Shown: piece after piece, positions 34,949 to 42,256 of the stretch
Layout: each line of letters starts with the position of its first letter
How positions within the stretch are numbered: position 1 is the first letter of the stretch
DNA from: Alkaliphilus hydrothermalis
GTDB taxonomy: Bacteria; Bacillota; Clostridia; Peptostreptococcales; Natronincolaceae
Length of the DNA stretch: 64,000 nucleotides
Reading direction: 5' to 3'
Assembly (NCBI RefSeq): GCF_016908555.1
Contig: NZ_JAFBEE010000005.1
Span: 62,001-126,000, forward strand
Translations under genes and position numbers: made by a program
Notes under the pieces: model-generated
The model's input: only the letters and a program-made list of their open reading frames with translations
What the model was told of the DNA's origin: nothing
The model's database searches: none

Positions 34949-36094
34949 TTAATCCCAATTTTGAATATTTAGTAATTGAATTCTTCTTACTAACTCCAAT
35001 ATTAGAGTATCATTATAAAGCCAACCACTACTAAAATTTATACTTACATACTGAGGAACCTCTGCATCATCTATGGCTTGACTAATAATCATGCGGTTCT
35101 CAATATTCTCTGTTGCTGATGAAACCTGCATCACTACCACTTCTTTTATTCCATATTCAAATAATCTTTCAAGTTGCATATGTATTTCTTTTGCTTTTAA
35201 TGGGGTCAATCTTATTTGAGGCTCTGAATATCCTTCCTTTATCAATAAATCTTTTACTTTTTCTTTAAATAAAATTTCTTGCTTTATATTTTGATTTGAG
35301 TTTATATCCTTTAGATCATGTTCTCCCACCAGTAGGATTCCTACTCTACTTTTCTCTTTAACATTGACTTGCTGTGAAATCTTATCTACAAAAGATTGGG
35401 CGAGGGCTTCACTATCCCACAAAGGGAAAGAATTCTTTATTTTAACTTTATACTGTAAAGGATTTACTTCTTTTATAACTTCATTCATTAATTGAAAGCT
35501 TTTGGATTCCGACAGTAAGACAGGGACAATCATCAGTTTGTCATTGCCCTCCTGTATAGCCTCCTGTAATACCTCCTTCATGTAGGGACGATTGTATAAA
35601 TATGCAATGTAAATAGGGTACTGATACTCCATTTCTTTTTTTATTTCTTCTTCAAAATAGTCATAGTAATAGTCAGTGTTTATACTACTAATTTTGCTAT
35701 AGTTATATTTATTTTTATATAGCTGGAAGGGCAAATTAATGAAACTTAATTTATTTTTTTGTCGAAAATTTTTAATTGCCATTGGTAAATTATAGGTAGC
35801 AGGCTCGCCTTCTAATACCAGTACTATTGCAGTTTTTTGATTTTCAACGTAATTAATAGCAATATCCTTATCTTGTACCCTATATTGCAAACATAAAATT
35901 AAAACGATTACTAATAAATACCCTGTCAACAGTCCTATTAAGTATTGTTTATATTTATCCTTCCACATTTGGCCTTTATAAAAACAATATCTGTATAATA
36001 GAAATCCAGAAAGAATTAAAAATAATTTATCAATGTTACCCCCGCAAATCATACCCAATAATATGCTAATCATTAAGAAAATCATCGGAACCAT
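34949..36094 (-). CDS. membrane-anchored chelatase-like protein (ferrochelatase/CbiX fold suspected)
   Basis: A 381-residue protein with three N-terminal hydrophobic segments (about 3-17, 24-38, 50-70) and a soluble part of about 300 residues. That part has two similar halves, each starting with a strand like TAIVLVLEGEP (88-98) or RVGILLVGEHD (250-260), and each with a segment like AIQEGNDKLMIVPVLLSES (179-197) or LFEYGIKEVVVMQVSS (311-326). This pattern resembles class II chelatases such as HemH and CbiX. His259 is the only obvious catalytic candidate. AAGGAGG precedes the ATG. The assignment rests on pattern recognition and is tentative; no tetrapyrrole genes are nearby. Confidence 0.45.
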   Translation of the reverse strand: MVPMIFLMISILLGMICGGNIDKLFLILSGFLLYRYCFYKGQMWKDKYKQYLIGLLTGYLLVIVLILCLQYRVQDKDIAINYVENQKTAIVLVLEGEPATYNLPMAIKNFRQKNKLSFINLPFQLYKNKYNYSKISSINTDYYYDYFEEEIKKEMEYQYPIYIAYLYNRPYMKEVLQEAIQEGNDKLMIVPVLLSESKSFQLMNEVIKEVNPLQYKVKIKNSFPLWDSEALAQSFVDKISQQVNVKEKSRVGILLVGEHDLKDINSNQNIKQEILFKEKVKDLLIKEGYSEPQIRLTPLKAKEIHMQLERLFEYGIKEVVVMQVSSATENIENRMIISQAIDDAEVPQYVSINFSSGWLYNDTLILELVRRIQLLNIQNWD

Positions 36095-36173
36095 TATCTT
36101 GCCTCCTTAATCCTTGTCTTCTTAAAACATATGATAATTAGGGTAGGAAAATGATTGGGGTTAGTAAAATATG

Positions 36174-36218
36174 CAAAACGATAAAGGAGAAGCCACGTAG
36201 CTTCTCCTTTATCGTTTT
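36174..36218 (-). terminator. strong terminator after the YhcN-like gene
   Basis: A perfect 19-base stem (36175-36193 with 36200-36218) and a six-base loop; the right arm ends in TTTT on either strand. The longest perfect hairpin noticed in the window. Confidence 0.85.
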
Positions 36219-36224
36219 ATCCTA

Positions 36225-36749
36225 CTATGCTCCTGGAGTGATTCTTCTGACAATATCTTCAATCTCGTCACCGAATGAGCTCAAAGGTCTGCCTCGTCCT
36301 GTCTCCCTTACAATATTCTCGATACTATCAAAAATTTCAGGGTCGGCAGATACAGATACTCTATCAATCTCTGAATCTGTACGCCTTACGACGTTTTCTA
36401 TCTTCTTTTTTGATTCTGTAGTCATTTCTCCATCAATGTTCTCTTTTAAATTGACCCCTACTAAAGCTGTCTTATCAGTAATGACAACTGTTGCACTTTT
36501 AACTTCATTAAGTTTAACAATTTCATTTACAATTCTGTCAGCTCTAATATTTAAGTCTTGACCAATTTCTTCTCTAGGAGCCCTTACATTAGGGTCATAA
36601 GGGTTAACTTCCTCTACTCTTTGATCGGGAGCCATTGGTCTATTCGGGTCCATAGGATCCTGTGGTACAGGTCTTTCGGCTGGTCGGCAACCAGTTGCAA
36701 ATACAAATACTAAAAGACAGCATAAAAAAATACTTAAGATTTTTTTCAT
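36225..36749 (-). CDS. YhcN/YlaJ family sporulation lipoprotein
   Basis: A 174-residue lipoprotein; the start at ATG 36747-36749 is favoured by AGGAGGTGG. The signal peptide ends in the lipobox VFATGCRP with Cys21. A Pro- and Asp-rich linker leads to a domain of about 120 residues with the typical VNEIVKLNEVKSATVVITDKTALVGVNL pattern. Family members in Bacillus are spore membrane lipoproteins with roles in spore stability or outgrowth. It has its own terminator. Confidence 0.88.
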   Translation of the reverse strand: MKKILSIFLCCLLVFVFATGCRPAERPVPQDPMDPNRPMAPDQRVEEVNPYDPNVRAPREEIGQDLNIRADRIVNEIVKLNEVKSATVVITDKTALVGVNLKENIDGEMTTESKKKIENVVRRTDSEIDRVSVSADPEIFDSIENIVRETGRGRPLSSFGDEIEDIVRRITPGA

Positions 36750-36954
36750 ATGTCCACCTCCTAACATTATTTTGTCTCTTGTTTTATTTTTTATAACCTA
36801 AGTTTCTTGTAAAGACTTGTTAAAATATGGATTACTTATATTTTTACAACTTTAATTCTTAAAAATGCAATGTCGTCTTCATTTATGTACATACTATTAT
36901 TATTAATAATTAACTAAAGACTATCAGACGTCTTTAATAAAGGAGGATTTTCAC

Positions 36955-37119
36955 ATGTTAGACCTAATACTAATTAATCGACTATTTAAAAGAACAATGA
37001 AGAAGTTCTTTGTTTTCAAACTCGGTTTAGTATTAATGTTTTTCCTATCCTTATTATGTATTAGAAAGTTTATAATTAGTTTTATCTTTATTAACTACAG
37101 CGAAGCTAGCAAGAAATAA
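36955..37119 (+). CDS. small membrane protein, unknown
   Basis: A 54-residue ORF with an ideal ribosome-binding site (AAAGGAGG, nine bases before ATG). The N-terminus is basic (NRLFKRTMKKFF), then one long hydrophobic segment (about 21-36), Cys36, an RK pair and a second hydrophobic stretch (39-47), ending in SEASKK. No family recognised. It is transcribed away from the YhcN-like gene and ends just before the ychF promoter. The strong SD and clean stop make it more credible than a chance ORF. Confidence 0.6.
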   Translation: MLDLILINRLFKRTMKKFFVFKLGLVLMFFLSLLCIRKFIISFIFINYSEASKK

Positions 37120-37135
37120 ATGCTGGCTTCTTTGT
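37102..37135 (+). terminator. probable terminator of the small membrane protein gene
   Basis: GAAGCTAGC pairs with GCTGGCTTC (one G-T pair) around an 11-base loop containing the stop codon, then TTTGTT. Weak T run. Confidence 0.5.
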
Positions 37136-37163
37136 TGCCTATTGTTACAGAATAAGGTATAAT
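37135..37163 (+). promoter_or_regulatory. sigma A promoter of ychF
   Basis: TTGCCT (37135-37140), 17 bases and TATAAT (37158-37163), about 60 bases before the ychF ATG. Confidence 0.7.
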
Positions 37164-37225
37164 TTTACGTGTATGTAAACTAGACTATATTTCATTGATT
37201 ATAAGGAAGAGAGAGGAAGATTGAA

Positions 37226-38320
37226 ATGAAGTTGGGCATTGTTGGTTTGCCAAATGTAGGGAAAAGTACATTATTTAATGCGATTACGCAGGCAGGTGCA
37301 GAATCTGCAAACTACCCTTTCTGTACGATTGAGCCAAATGTAGGAGTTGTAGCTGTACCTGATGAAAGGCTAACCGTTTTAAGGGACATGCATTCATCAG
37401 AGAAAGTTATTCCTGCTGCCATCGAGTTTTATGATATCGCAGGTCTTGTAAGGGGCGCCAGTAAAGGTGAAGGTTTAGGAAATAAATTCTTATCTCATAT
37501 CCGCGAGGTTTCTGCTATACTCCATGTTGTCCGTTGCTTTGAGGATTCTAATATTACCCACGTAGATGGTGATGTGAATCCTTTAAGGGATATTGAAACT
37601 ATTAATTTAGAATTGATTTTTTCAGATTTGGAAATGGTTGAAAAAAGAATCCAGAAACAAGAAAAGTTAGCTAAAAGTGATAAGTCCTTGTTACCTGAGT
37701 TAGATTTATTAAAAAGAATTAGAGAAGCTCTTGAAGACGGGAAATCTGCTAGAAGCATTGAATTAACTGATGAAGAAGCAATGATGATCAGAGGTTTTAA
37801 CCTGTTATCCACTAAACCCATCATCTACGTTACCAATGTTGACGAAAATGATATCCAAAACCTTGGGGCGGATAACTCCCATGTAGCTCAAGTAAAAGAA
37901 CTTGCTACCACTGAAAATGCTGAGGTAGTAACCATCTGCGCAAAAATTGAGGCTGAAATCTCTGAGCTTGAAGATGAAGAGAAGTCTATGTTCTTAGAAG
38001 AGTTAGGTTTAAGTGAGTCAGGTTTAGACCGTTTAATTAAGGCTTCCTACTCTTTATTAGGTTTGATAAGTTATCTCACTGCCGGTCCAAAAGAAGTGCG
38101 AGCATGGACGATTAAAAACGGTCTAAAGGCACCTCAGGCTGCTGGTAAGATTCATTCTGACTTTGAGAGAGGTTTTATTCGGGCAGAAGTTGTTGCCTTT
38201 GATGATCTTGTTGCTGCTGGAAGCCATTCAGCTGCGAAGGATAAGGGCTGGGTTCGTTTAGAAGGAAAAGAATATATCGTTAAGGATGGAGATGTTATTC
38301 TGTTCCGCTTTAATGTCTAA
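37226..38320 (+). CDS. ychF: redox-regulated ATPase YchF (OLA1 family)
   Basis: A 364-residue Obg-related P-loop protein that prefers ATP. The P-loop is GLPNVGKSTLF (about 6-16), G3 is DIAGLVRGASKGEGLG, and the G4 box is altered to TNVDEN, which explains ATP use in this family. A coiled helical insertion and a C-terminal TGS domain (about 280-364) are present. It associates with ribosomes. GAAGAGAGAGG precedes the ATG. Length is standard. Confidence 0.97.
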   Translation: MKLGIVGLPNVGKSTLFNAITQAGAESANYPFCTIEPNVGVVAVPDERLTVLRDMHSSEKVIPAAIEFYDIAGLVRGASKGEGLGNKFLSHIREVSAILHVVRCFEDSNITHVDGDVNPLRDIETINLELIFSDLEMVEKRIQKQEKLAKSDKSLLPELDLLKRIREALEDGKSARSIELTDEEAMMIRGFNLLSTKPIIYVTNVDENDIQNLGADNSHVAQVKELATTENAEVVTICAKIEAEISELEDEEKSMFLEELGLSESGLDRLIKASYSLLGLISYLTAGPKEVRAWTIKNGLKAPQAAGKIHSDFERGFIRAEVVAFDDLVAAGSHSAAKDKGWVRLEGKEYIVKDGDVILFRFNV

Positions 38321-38337
38321 CAATATCAGTTAACTAA

Positions 38338-38385
38338 AAAACCCAAGTAATCACCATATATTTGCTGTGATGATTACTTGGGTTT
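38338..38385. terminator. bidirectional terminator between ychF and pduL
   Basis: AAACCCAAGTAATCA pairs perfectly with TGATTACTTGGGTTT; T-rich tracts follow on both strands, as expected for convergent genes. Confidence 0.9.
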
Positions 38386-38407
38386 ATCTTTGTATTAAGG
38401 GGGATTT

Positions 38408-38986
38408 TTATGCCTTAACTAACTCAACCATATCTCCATTTTTAATACCAGCGCCATTACCTTCATCCATATCTACATGCATTTCTAAAGCATATGTGGG
38501 ATGTACACGTACTAGAACATTCTCAAAGACTACAGCTCTGTCTCCAGAAGTTCTAATACTTACCTTTTCTTTGTCTATTACGTTAAACTTTGCAGCATCA
38601 TCAGTATGCATATGGATATGTCTAGATGCAATGATTACTCCCTCTGATAATTCTACTTCTCCATTAGGTCCCACAATTTTAACACCTGGACTTCCTGCAA
38701 GATCTCCAGAATCTCTAACTGGTGGTTTAATCCCAAGAACAAAAGAATCAGTTAAAGAAATTTCGATTTGAGTTTGCTTTCTAGCAGGTCCTAAAACTCT
38801 AACACCCTTTAAAGTTCCCTTTGGTCCTACAACATCAACTTTTTCATTGGTGGCGTACTGTCCTGGTTGTGATAAGTCCTTAAATGTGGTTAATTGGTAC
38901 CCTTTGCCAAATAGCACATTAATATCTTCTTCACTTAAATGTAGATGTCTATTGGACATTGCCACCGGTAACATATTATTTGCCAT
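38408..38986 (-). CDS. pduL: phosphate propanoyltransferase PduL
   Basis: A 192-residue phosphotransacylase, unrelated to Pta, that interconverts acyl-CoA and acyl phosphate. The two beta-barrel repeats show the zinc histidines in SNRHLHLSEEDI (about 12-23) and ASRHIHMHTDDA (about 121-132). No N-terminal microcompartment-targeting helix is present and no shell genes are nearby, so it is the cytosolic form used in acetate or propionate metabolism. TAGGAGG precedes the ATG. The upstream region holds a sigma A promoter and a Spo0A box. Confidence 0.95.
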   Translation of the reverse strand: MANNMLPVAMSNRHLHLSEEDINVLFGKGYQLTTFKDLSQPGQYATNEKVDVVGPKGTLKGVRVLGPARKQTQIEISLTDSFVLGIKPPVRDSGDLAGSPGVKIVGPNGEVELSEGVIIASRHIHMHTDDAAKFNVIDKEKVSIRTSGDRAVVFENVLVRVHPTYALEMHVDMDEGNGAGIKNGDMVELVKA

Positions 38987-39030
38987 CTTTATTCCTCCTA
39001 AATATCAATTAATTTGAAACAACAATGTAC

Positions 39031-39083
39031 ATTATACAGGTTTTTACTAGATAAATCAAACATAAACATCACACTTCGACAAA
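39031..39083 (-). promoter_or_regulatory. pduL promoter with upstream Spo0A box
   Basis: On the minus strand TTGATT (39054-39059), 17 bases, TATAAT (39031-39036). TTTGTCGAA (complement of 39075-39083) is a nine-of-nine match to the Spo0A box TTTGTCRAA and lies 15 bases upstream of the -35 element, a position suited to activation. Confidence 0.65.
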
Positions 39084-39089
39084 AAATTA

Positions 39090-40100
39090 TCATAATTCCT
39101 TCATCATGTCGTTTAAGTGCTCCCAGGTATCTTGATCATCTTTCTTATACATCATACGCATAGCTAGTGTGATGATGGTTAACGCAAGAGTAATCCCACC
39201 TACTGTCATATAATATAGAGGATACGGCGTGTAAGGGCCTGTTACAAATAGGAATAAAGTTAAAATAAAGTACCCCTTAGATTTTCTATTAGCTAAAAAG
39301 GATGCCTTATATTTCTTCCAAATCAATTCTTTTCTACTGATTTTGTTCTCTACAATCTCATCTATCTCCTCATCTGAAGGAAACAAATCATTCTTTTCAA
39401 TCATGTGAAACATCAGGTCCTTATTGAGTAACAGAATTTTTAACTTTGCTTTTTTTTCTAAGTTCTCAACATATTGATAACAGTCATTTGTAAAATCAGA
39501 TGACGTCATGATTATACCGTTCTTAATATCCGAACCCTTCATTAAAGATATAAATTCTTTTAATTCTTTTAACTCAACAAAGTAATCTGTTTTATTAATA
39601 TAAGTAGACATTAAAATATTTTGTCCATTATATATCCCATCATATGTAATAACCTTATGACTACTAACCCGATGATTGAAGCTAGTAAATCCTGCCTTAG
39701 TAAATATATTGATCACATATCGCTTTAACTCATCTACTGTATAGTTCATTAATTCTTGATAGATTTTTTGACATGCAATGGTTCTTCTCTTTTGTCGCTT
39801 CATAGCTTCTAGTTTTTTATACCGTGCTTTAATGGAAAGAATATGATATATGGTAACTACTACGGCAGCTATCACTATAGCTAGAGATAACTTTTTTGAC
39901 TTAATAAATATACCAATGAAGACCATAAAAAAAACCATAATTCTTGATATAGCATAATCTATAACCTTAGCTATATCTCCTCTTGTATCTTCTTTACTAC
40001 TCAGATAGTAATTTCTAAATCTCCTACTGGTGGAGCGATCTTGGTTATAACTCCTTACTTGCTTTAATAAGAATTCTAATACATCCTTTGTTTTACTCAT
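39090..40100 (-). CDS. membrane protein with degenerate Mrr-like restriction endonuclease fold
   Basis: A 336-residue protein. Hydrophobic pairs at about 53-67/71-88 and 277-290/297-315 flank a central soluble domain. That domain (about 115-235) follows the Mrr pattern: helix TVDELKRYVINIFTKAGF, strand with YDGIYNGQNILMSTYINK, then KGSDIKNGIIMTSSDFTNDCYQ and LLLNKDLMFHMI. The catalytic QxK after the Asp (Asp154) is replaced by Ser, Thr and Tyr, so nuclease activity is doubtful. No methyltransferase is nearby. The role is unknown; membrane proteins with an Mrr domain may be sensors rather than restriction enzymes. Confidence 0.6.
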   Translation of the reverse strand: MSKTKDVLEFLLKQVRSYNQDRSTSRRFRNYYLSSKEDTRGDIAKVIDYAISRIMVFFMVFIGIFIKSKKLSLAIVIAAVVVTIYHILSIKARYKKLEAMKRQKRRTIACQKIYQELMNYTVDELKRYVINIFTKAGFTSFNHRVSSHKVITYDGIYNGQNILMSTYINKTDYFVELKELKEFISLMKGSDIKNGIIMTSSDFTNDCYQYVENLEKKAKLKILLLNKDLMFHMIEKNDLFPSDEEIDEIVENKISRKELIWKKYKASFLANRKSKGYFILTLFLFVTGPYTPYPLYYMTVGGITLALTIITLAMRMMYKKDDQDTWEHLNDMMKEL

Positions 40101-40180
40101 TTTTATTCCCCCAATCTTATCTATTTTATACTGTTGCCAATTTATAGAAACTTATTCAAAATAGTATAAAAATGAATAAA

Positions 40181-40208
40181 CCCACCTAATTTTAAACAAT
40201 CAGGCGGG
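40181..40208 (-). terminator. terminator after ykuS
   Basis: CCCGCCTGA/TTAGGTGGG stem including G-T pairs, loop of about ten bases, followed by TTTATTC on the minus strand. Confidence 0.75.
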
Positions 40209-40223
40209 ATCACTTCTAATCTT

Positions 40224-40487
40224 CTACTCTAGTTCTTCTACAGCGCTAAGTATATTGTTAATCCCTACTTCATCAACATTCAACATCCTAACAAACTTGT
40301 TGTTAGAAGATAAGTTAATCATCCCAGTGTCATTGTGGGCAATATACTCATCATCAGTAGTGGAATAAATAATGATATCTATGGGGTTTGAACTGTCATC
40401 GACACTTGTTACTTGAAACCCTTCACTTTTTAGTAGTTCAGCAACTTCATGAAGACCTTCTTGCACCGCAATTATCTTTCTTCCCAT
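40224..40487 (-). CDS. YkuS family protein (UPF0180)
   Basis: An 87-residue protein of the YkuS/UPF0180 family, starting MGRKIIAVQEGLHEVAELL and containing YIAHNDTGMINLSSN. The fold suggests a small alpha/beta protein; the function is unknown. GGAGGTG precedes the ATG. It has its own terminator. Confidence 0.82.
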   Translation of the reverse strand: MGRKIIAVQEGLHEVAELLKSEGFQVTSVDDSSNPIDIIIYSTTDDEYIAHNDTGMINLSSNNKFVRMLNVDEVGINNILSAVEELE

Positions 40488-40554
40488 ACGACTACACCTC
40501 CTTTATTAGGATTTGCTCTTTGTTTCGAAGATATACCCTCGAGGAAAATATAAA

Positions 40555-40578
40555 AGTCTCCCTATATATCAGGAGACT
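40555..40578 (-). terminator. terminator of the 54-residue ORF
   Basis: AGTCTCC/GGAGACT stem with a ten-base loop, followed by TTTATATTTT on the minus strand. Confidence 0.8.
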
Positions 40579-40602
40579 AATTGGTTTAGATTAATATTAA
40601 AT

Positions 40603-40767
40603 TTATCCCATTGCTCTTTCAAGTTTATCTAAATGTTGCAGAGGAAAATGCTTTAATAATTCTTTAAATTGATCGACTGATAATCCTTGTGTTGTTGTAT
40701 AAATTTCAATCTTTCCATCTACATCAGCCTGCATAAATCGTTGCTTTACCTCTTCAAAATTACCCAT
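40603..40767 (-). CDS. small hypothetical protein
   Basis: A 54-residue ORF with AAGGAGG seven bases before the ATG and its own terminator. The sequence begins MGNFEEVKQRFMQADVDGK, then EIYTTTQGLSVDQFKELL and a C-terminal LQHLDKLERAMG. Amphipathic helices surround a short central strand. I do not recognise the family; codon use and the clean gene limits support a real gene. It lies between hpt and ykuS. Confidence 0.75.
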   Translation of the reverse strand: MGNFEEVKQRFMQADVDGKIEIYTTTQGLSVDQFKELLKHFPLQHLDKLERAMG

Positions 40768-40844
40768 TGTAATTACCTCCTTAAATGACTTTACTAATAG
40801 TATGGAGAAATATAAGTAAGTCTATTCAAGGAGATTAAAATTAA

Positions 40845-41372
40845 TTATTCTTTTATGGTTGCTATATAGGGTAAGTTCCTAAACTTCTCAGCATAGTCTA
40901 TTCCGTATCCGACTATAAATGCATCGGGTATTTCAAATCCAACATAATCAATGTGTAGGTCACATTTTCTTCTAAGGGGTTTATCTAATAAAGTACAGAT
41001 TTTTAGACTAGCTACGTTGCGGGATTTTAGGTTCTCAGTTAAGTATTTTAACGTTAATCCTGTATCAACAATATCCTCAATGATAAGGATATGCTTTCCC
41101 TCTATCTCTAAATCCAAATCCTTTAATATTCTAACAATACCAGAACTAGTAGTGGAGTTACCATAGCTTGATACCGCCATAAAATCAATACTTAGTGGAA
41201 GATCTATCTTTCTTACTAAATCCCCTAGAAAAATATTAGCACCTTTTAGTACCCCAATAACAATTATTTGATCATCCTTACTATATTCTGAAGTGATTCT
41301 TTTTCCCAACTCTTCTACTTTATCTGCAATAACTTTTTCTGAAAATAATACCTGATCTATTTTTTTGCTCAT
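40845..41372 (-). CDS. hpt: hypoxanthine phosphoribosyltransferase
   Basis: A purine salvage enzyme converting hypoxanthine or guanine with PRPP to IMP or GMP. The ATG at 41370-41372, preceded by AGGAGGG, gives the usual length of 175 residues. The PRPP-binding motif is HILIIEDIVDTGLTL (about 92-106), and the flexible loop contains AVSSYGNSTTSSG. A longer upstream in-frame start lacks a ribosome-binding site. Confidence 0.96.
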   Translation of the reverse strand: MSKKIDQVLFSEKVIADKVEELGKRITSEYSKDDQIIVIGVLKGANIFLGDLVRKIDLPLSIDFMAVSSYGNSTTSSGIVRILKDLDLEIEGKHILIIEDIVDTGLTLKYLTENLKSRNVASLKICTLLDKPLRRKCDLHIDYVGFEIPDAFIVGYGIDYAEKFRNLPYIATIKE

Positions 41373-41486
41373 AGTAATCCCTCCTGTAAATATTAATACT
41401 AGCATTATTATATCATATAGATGGGACAAACTGAACTTTTTTTCTGTAGTGCGTTATAAATATTCGCATTATATTAGTTGGAAATG

Positions 41487-42020
41487 CTATTTTTTTTCAT
41501 AATGTACGTATTTTAAATCCGACTCTAGATATCTTGCCATAGCGTAGATGGTATCAGAAAGTCTATTTACGTACTTTATCAATATGTCCCCCACAGGCTC
41601 ATTCTTCTTTAACGTCAGTATTCTTCTTTCTGCCCTCCTGCATATTGTCCTGGCTATGTGAAGGGATGCCGATGCTTTGTTCGTACCAGGAATGATAAAT
41701 AAATCCACTTGTTCTACTTTTTTAATATATTTATCAATAACATTTTCTAAATAATGAATATGATCTTCGTTTATTTTTTCGGGAAACTTCTCCGTATCCT
41801 TTGTAGCCAGCTCCCCAGCAACATCAAAAAGCTCCCTCTGGATTTTGTAAATAACTTCTATAACATCATGATCTTCTATAAAGTTTCTAGCAAAGCCTAA
41901 AGTAGAGTTTAATTCATCAATCGTACCATAACTCTCCACCCTAATATCATCTTTACTCACTCTATTTCCATCATATAAGCTAGTTTCTCCTTTATCTCCC
42001 GTTTTAGTATAGATCTTCAT
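41487..42020 (-). CDS. cob(I)alamin adenosyltransferase, PduO type
   Basis: A 177-residue enzyme that attaches the adenosyl group to cob(I)alamin. The N-terminal ATP loop is seen in YTKTGDKGETSLYDGNRVSKDD and the family signature in RTICRRAERR (about 132-141). Length is that of a single-domain PduO N-terminal protein (also called CobA-type MMAB). No B12 riboswitch was seen in front of it; a plausible sigma A promoter is present. It is monocistronic. Confidence 0.94.
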   Translation of the reverse strand: MKIYTKTGDKGETSLYDGNRVSKDDIRVESYGTIDELNSTLGFARNFIEDHDVIEVIYKIQRELFDVAGELATKDTEKFPEKINEDHIHYLENVIDKYIKKVEQVDLFIIPGTNKASASLHIARTICRRAERRILTLKKNEPVGDILIKYVNRLSDTIYAMARYLESDLKYVHYEKK

Positions 42021-42105
42021 AGCAACGGCCTCCCTTTTTAATTGTATTTATGTATTGAGTATAAAGTCCATGTCTTACTATTATATTCTACCCAATGATG
42101 AAGAT

Positions 42106-42134
42106 ATACTAAACTAGAAATATTGAATTGTCAG
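42106..42134 (-). promoter_or_regulatory. sigma A promoter of the adenosyltransferase gene
   Basis: CTGACA (42129-42134), 17 bases and TAGTAT (42106-42111) on the minus strand, about 80 bases before the ATG. Confidence 0.55.
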
Positions 42135-42228
42135 TAAAGTTAACAATTATTCGAAAAATCAATATTTGTATTGTGTTTTATTACGTTTATGATATAATTA
42201 TATTACGTTAAGTTAAATAAGCAAAAAA

Positions 42229-42256
42229 AATAATAAGGGCTTTTGCCCTTATTATT
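42229..42256 (-). terminator. terminator of the first peptide transporter operon
   Basis: Perfect 12-base stem AATAATAAGGGC/GCCCTTATTATT with a four-base loop, then six T. The stem overlaps the stop codon of the last gene. Confidence 0.93.

Noticed and set aside
38408..42020. pduL and a PduO-type gene in one area as a hint of a bacterial microcompartment
   Set aside because: No shell protein, diol dehydratase or encapsulation peptide is present, and other genes lie between them; both are common as single cytosolic enzymes in Clostridia.
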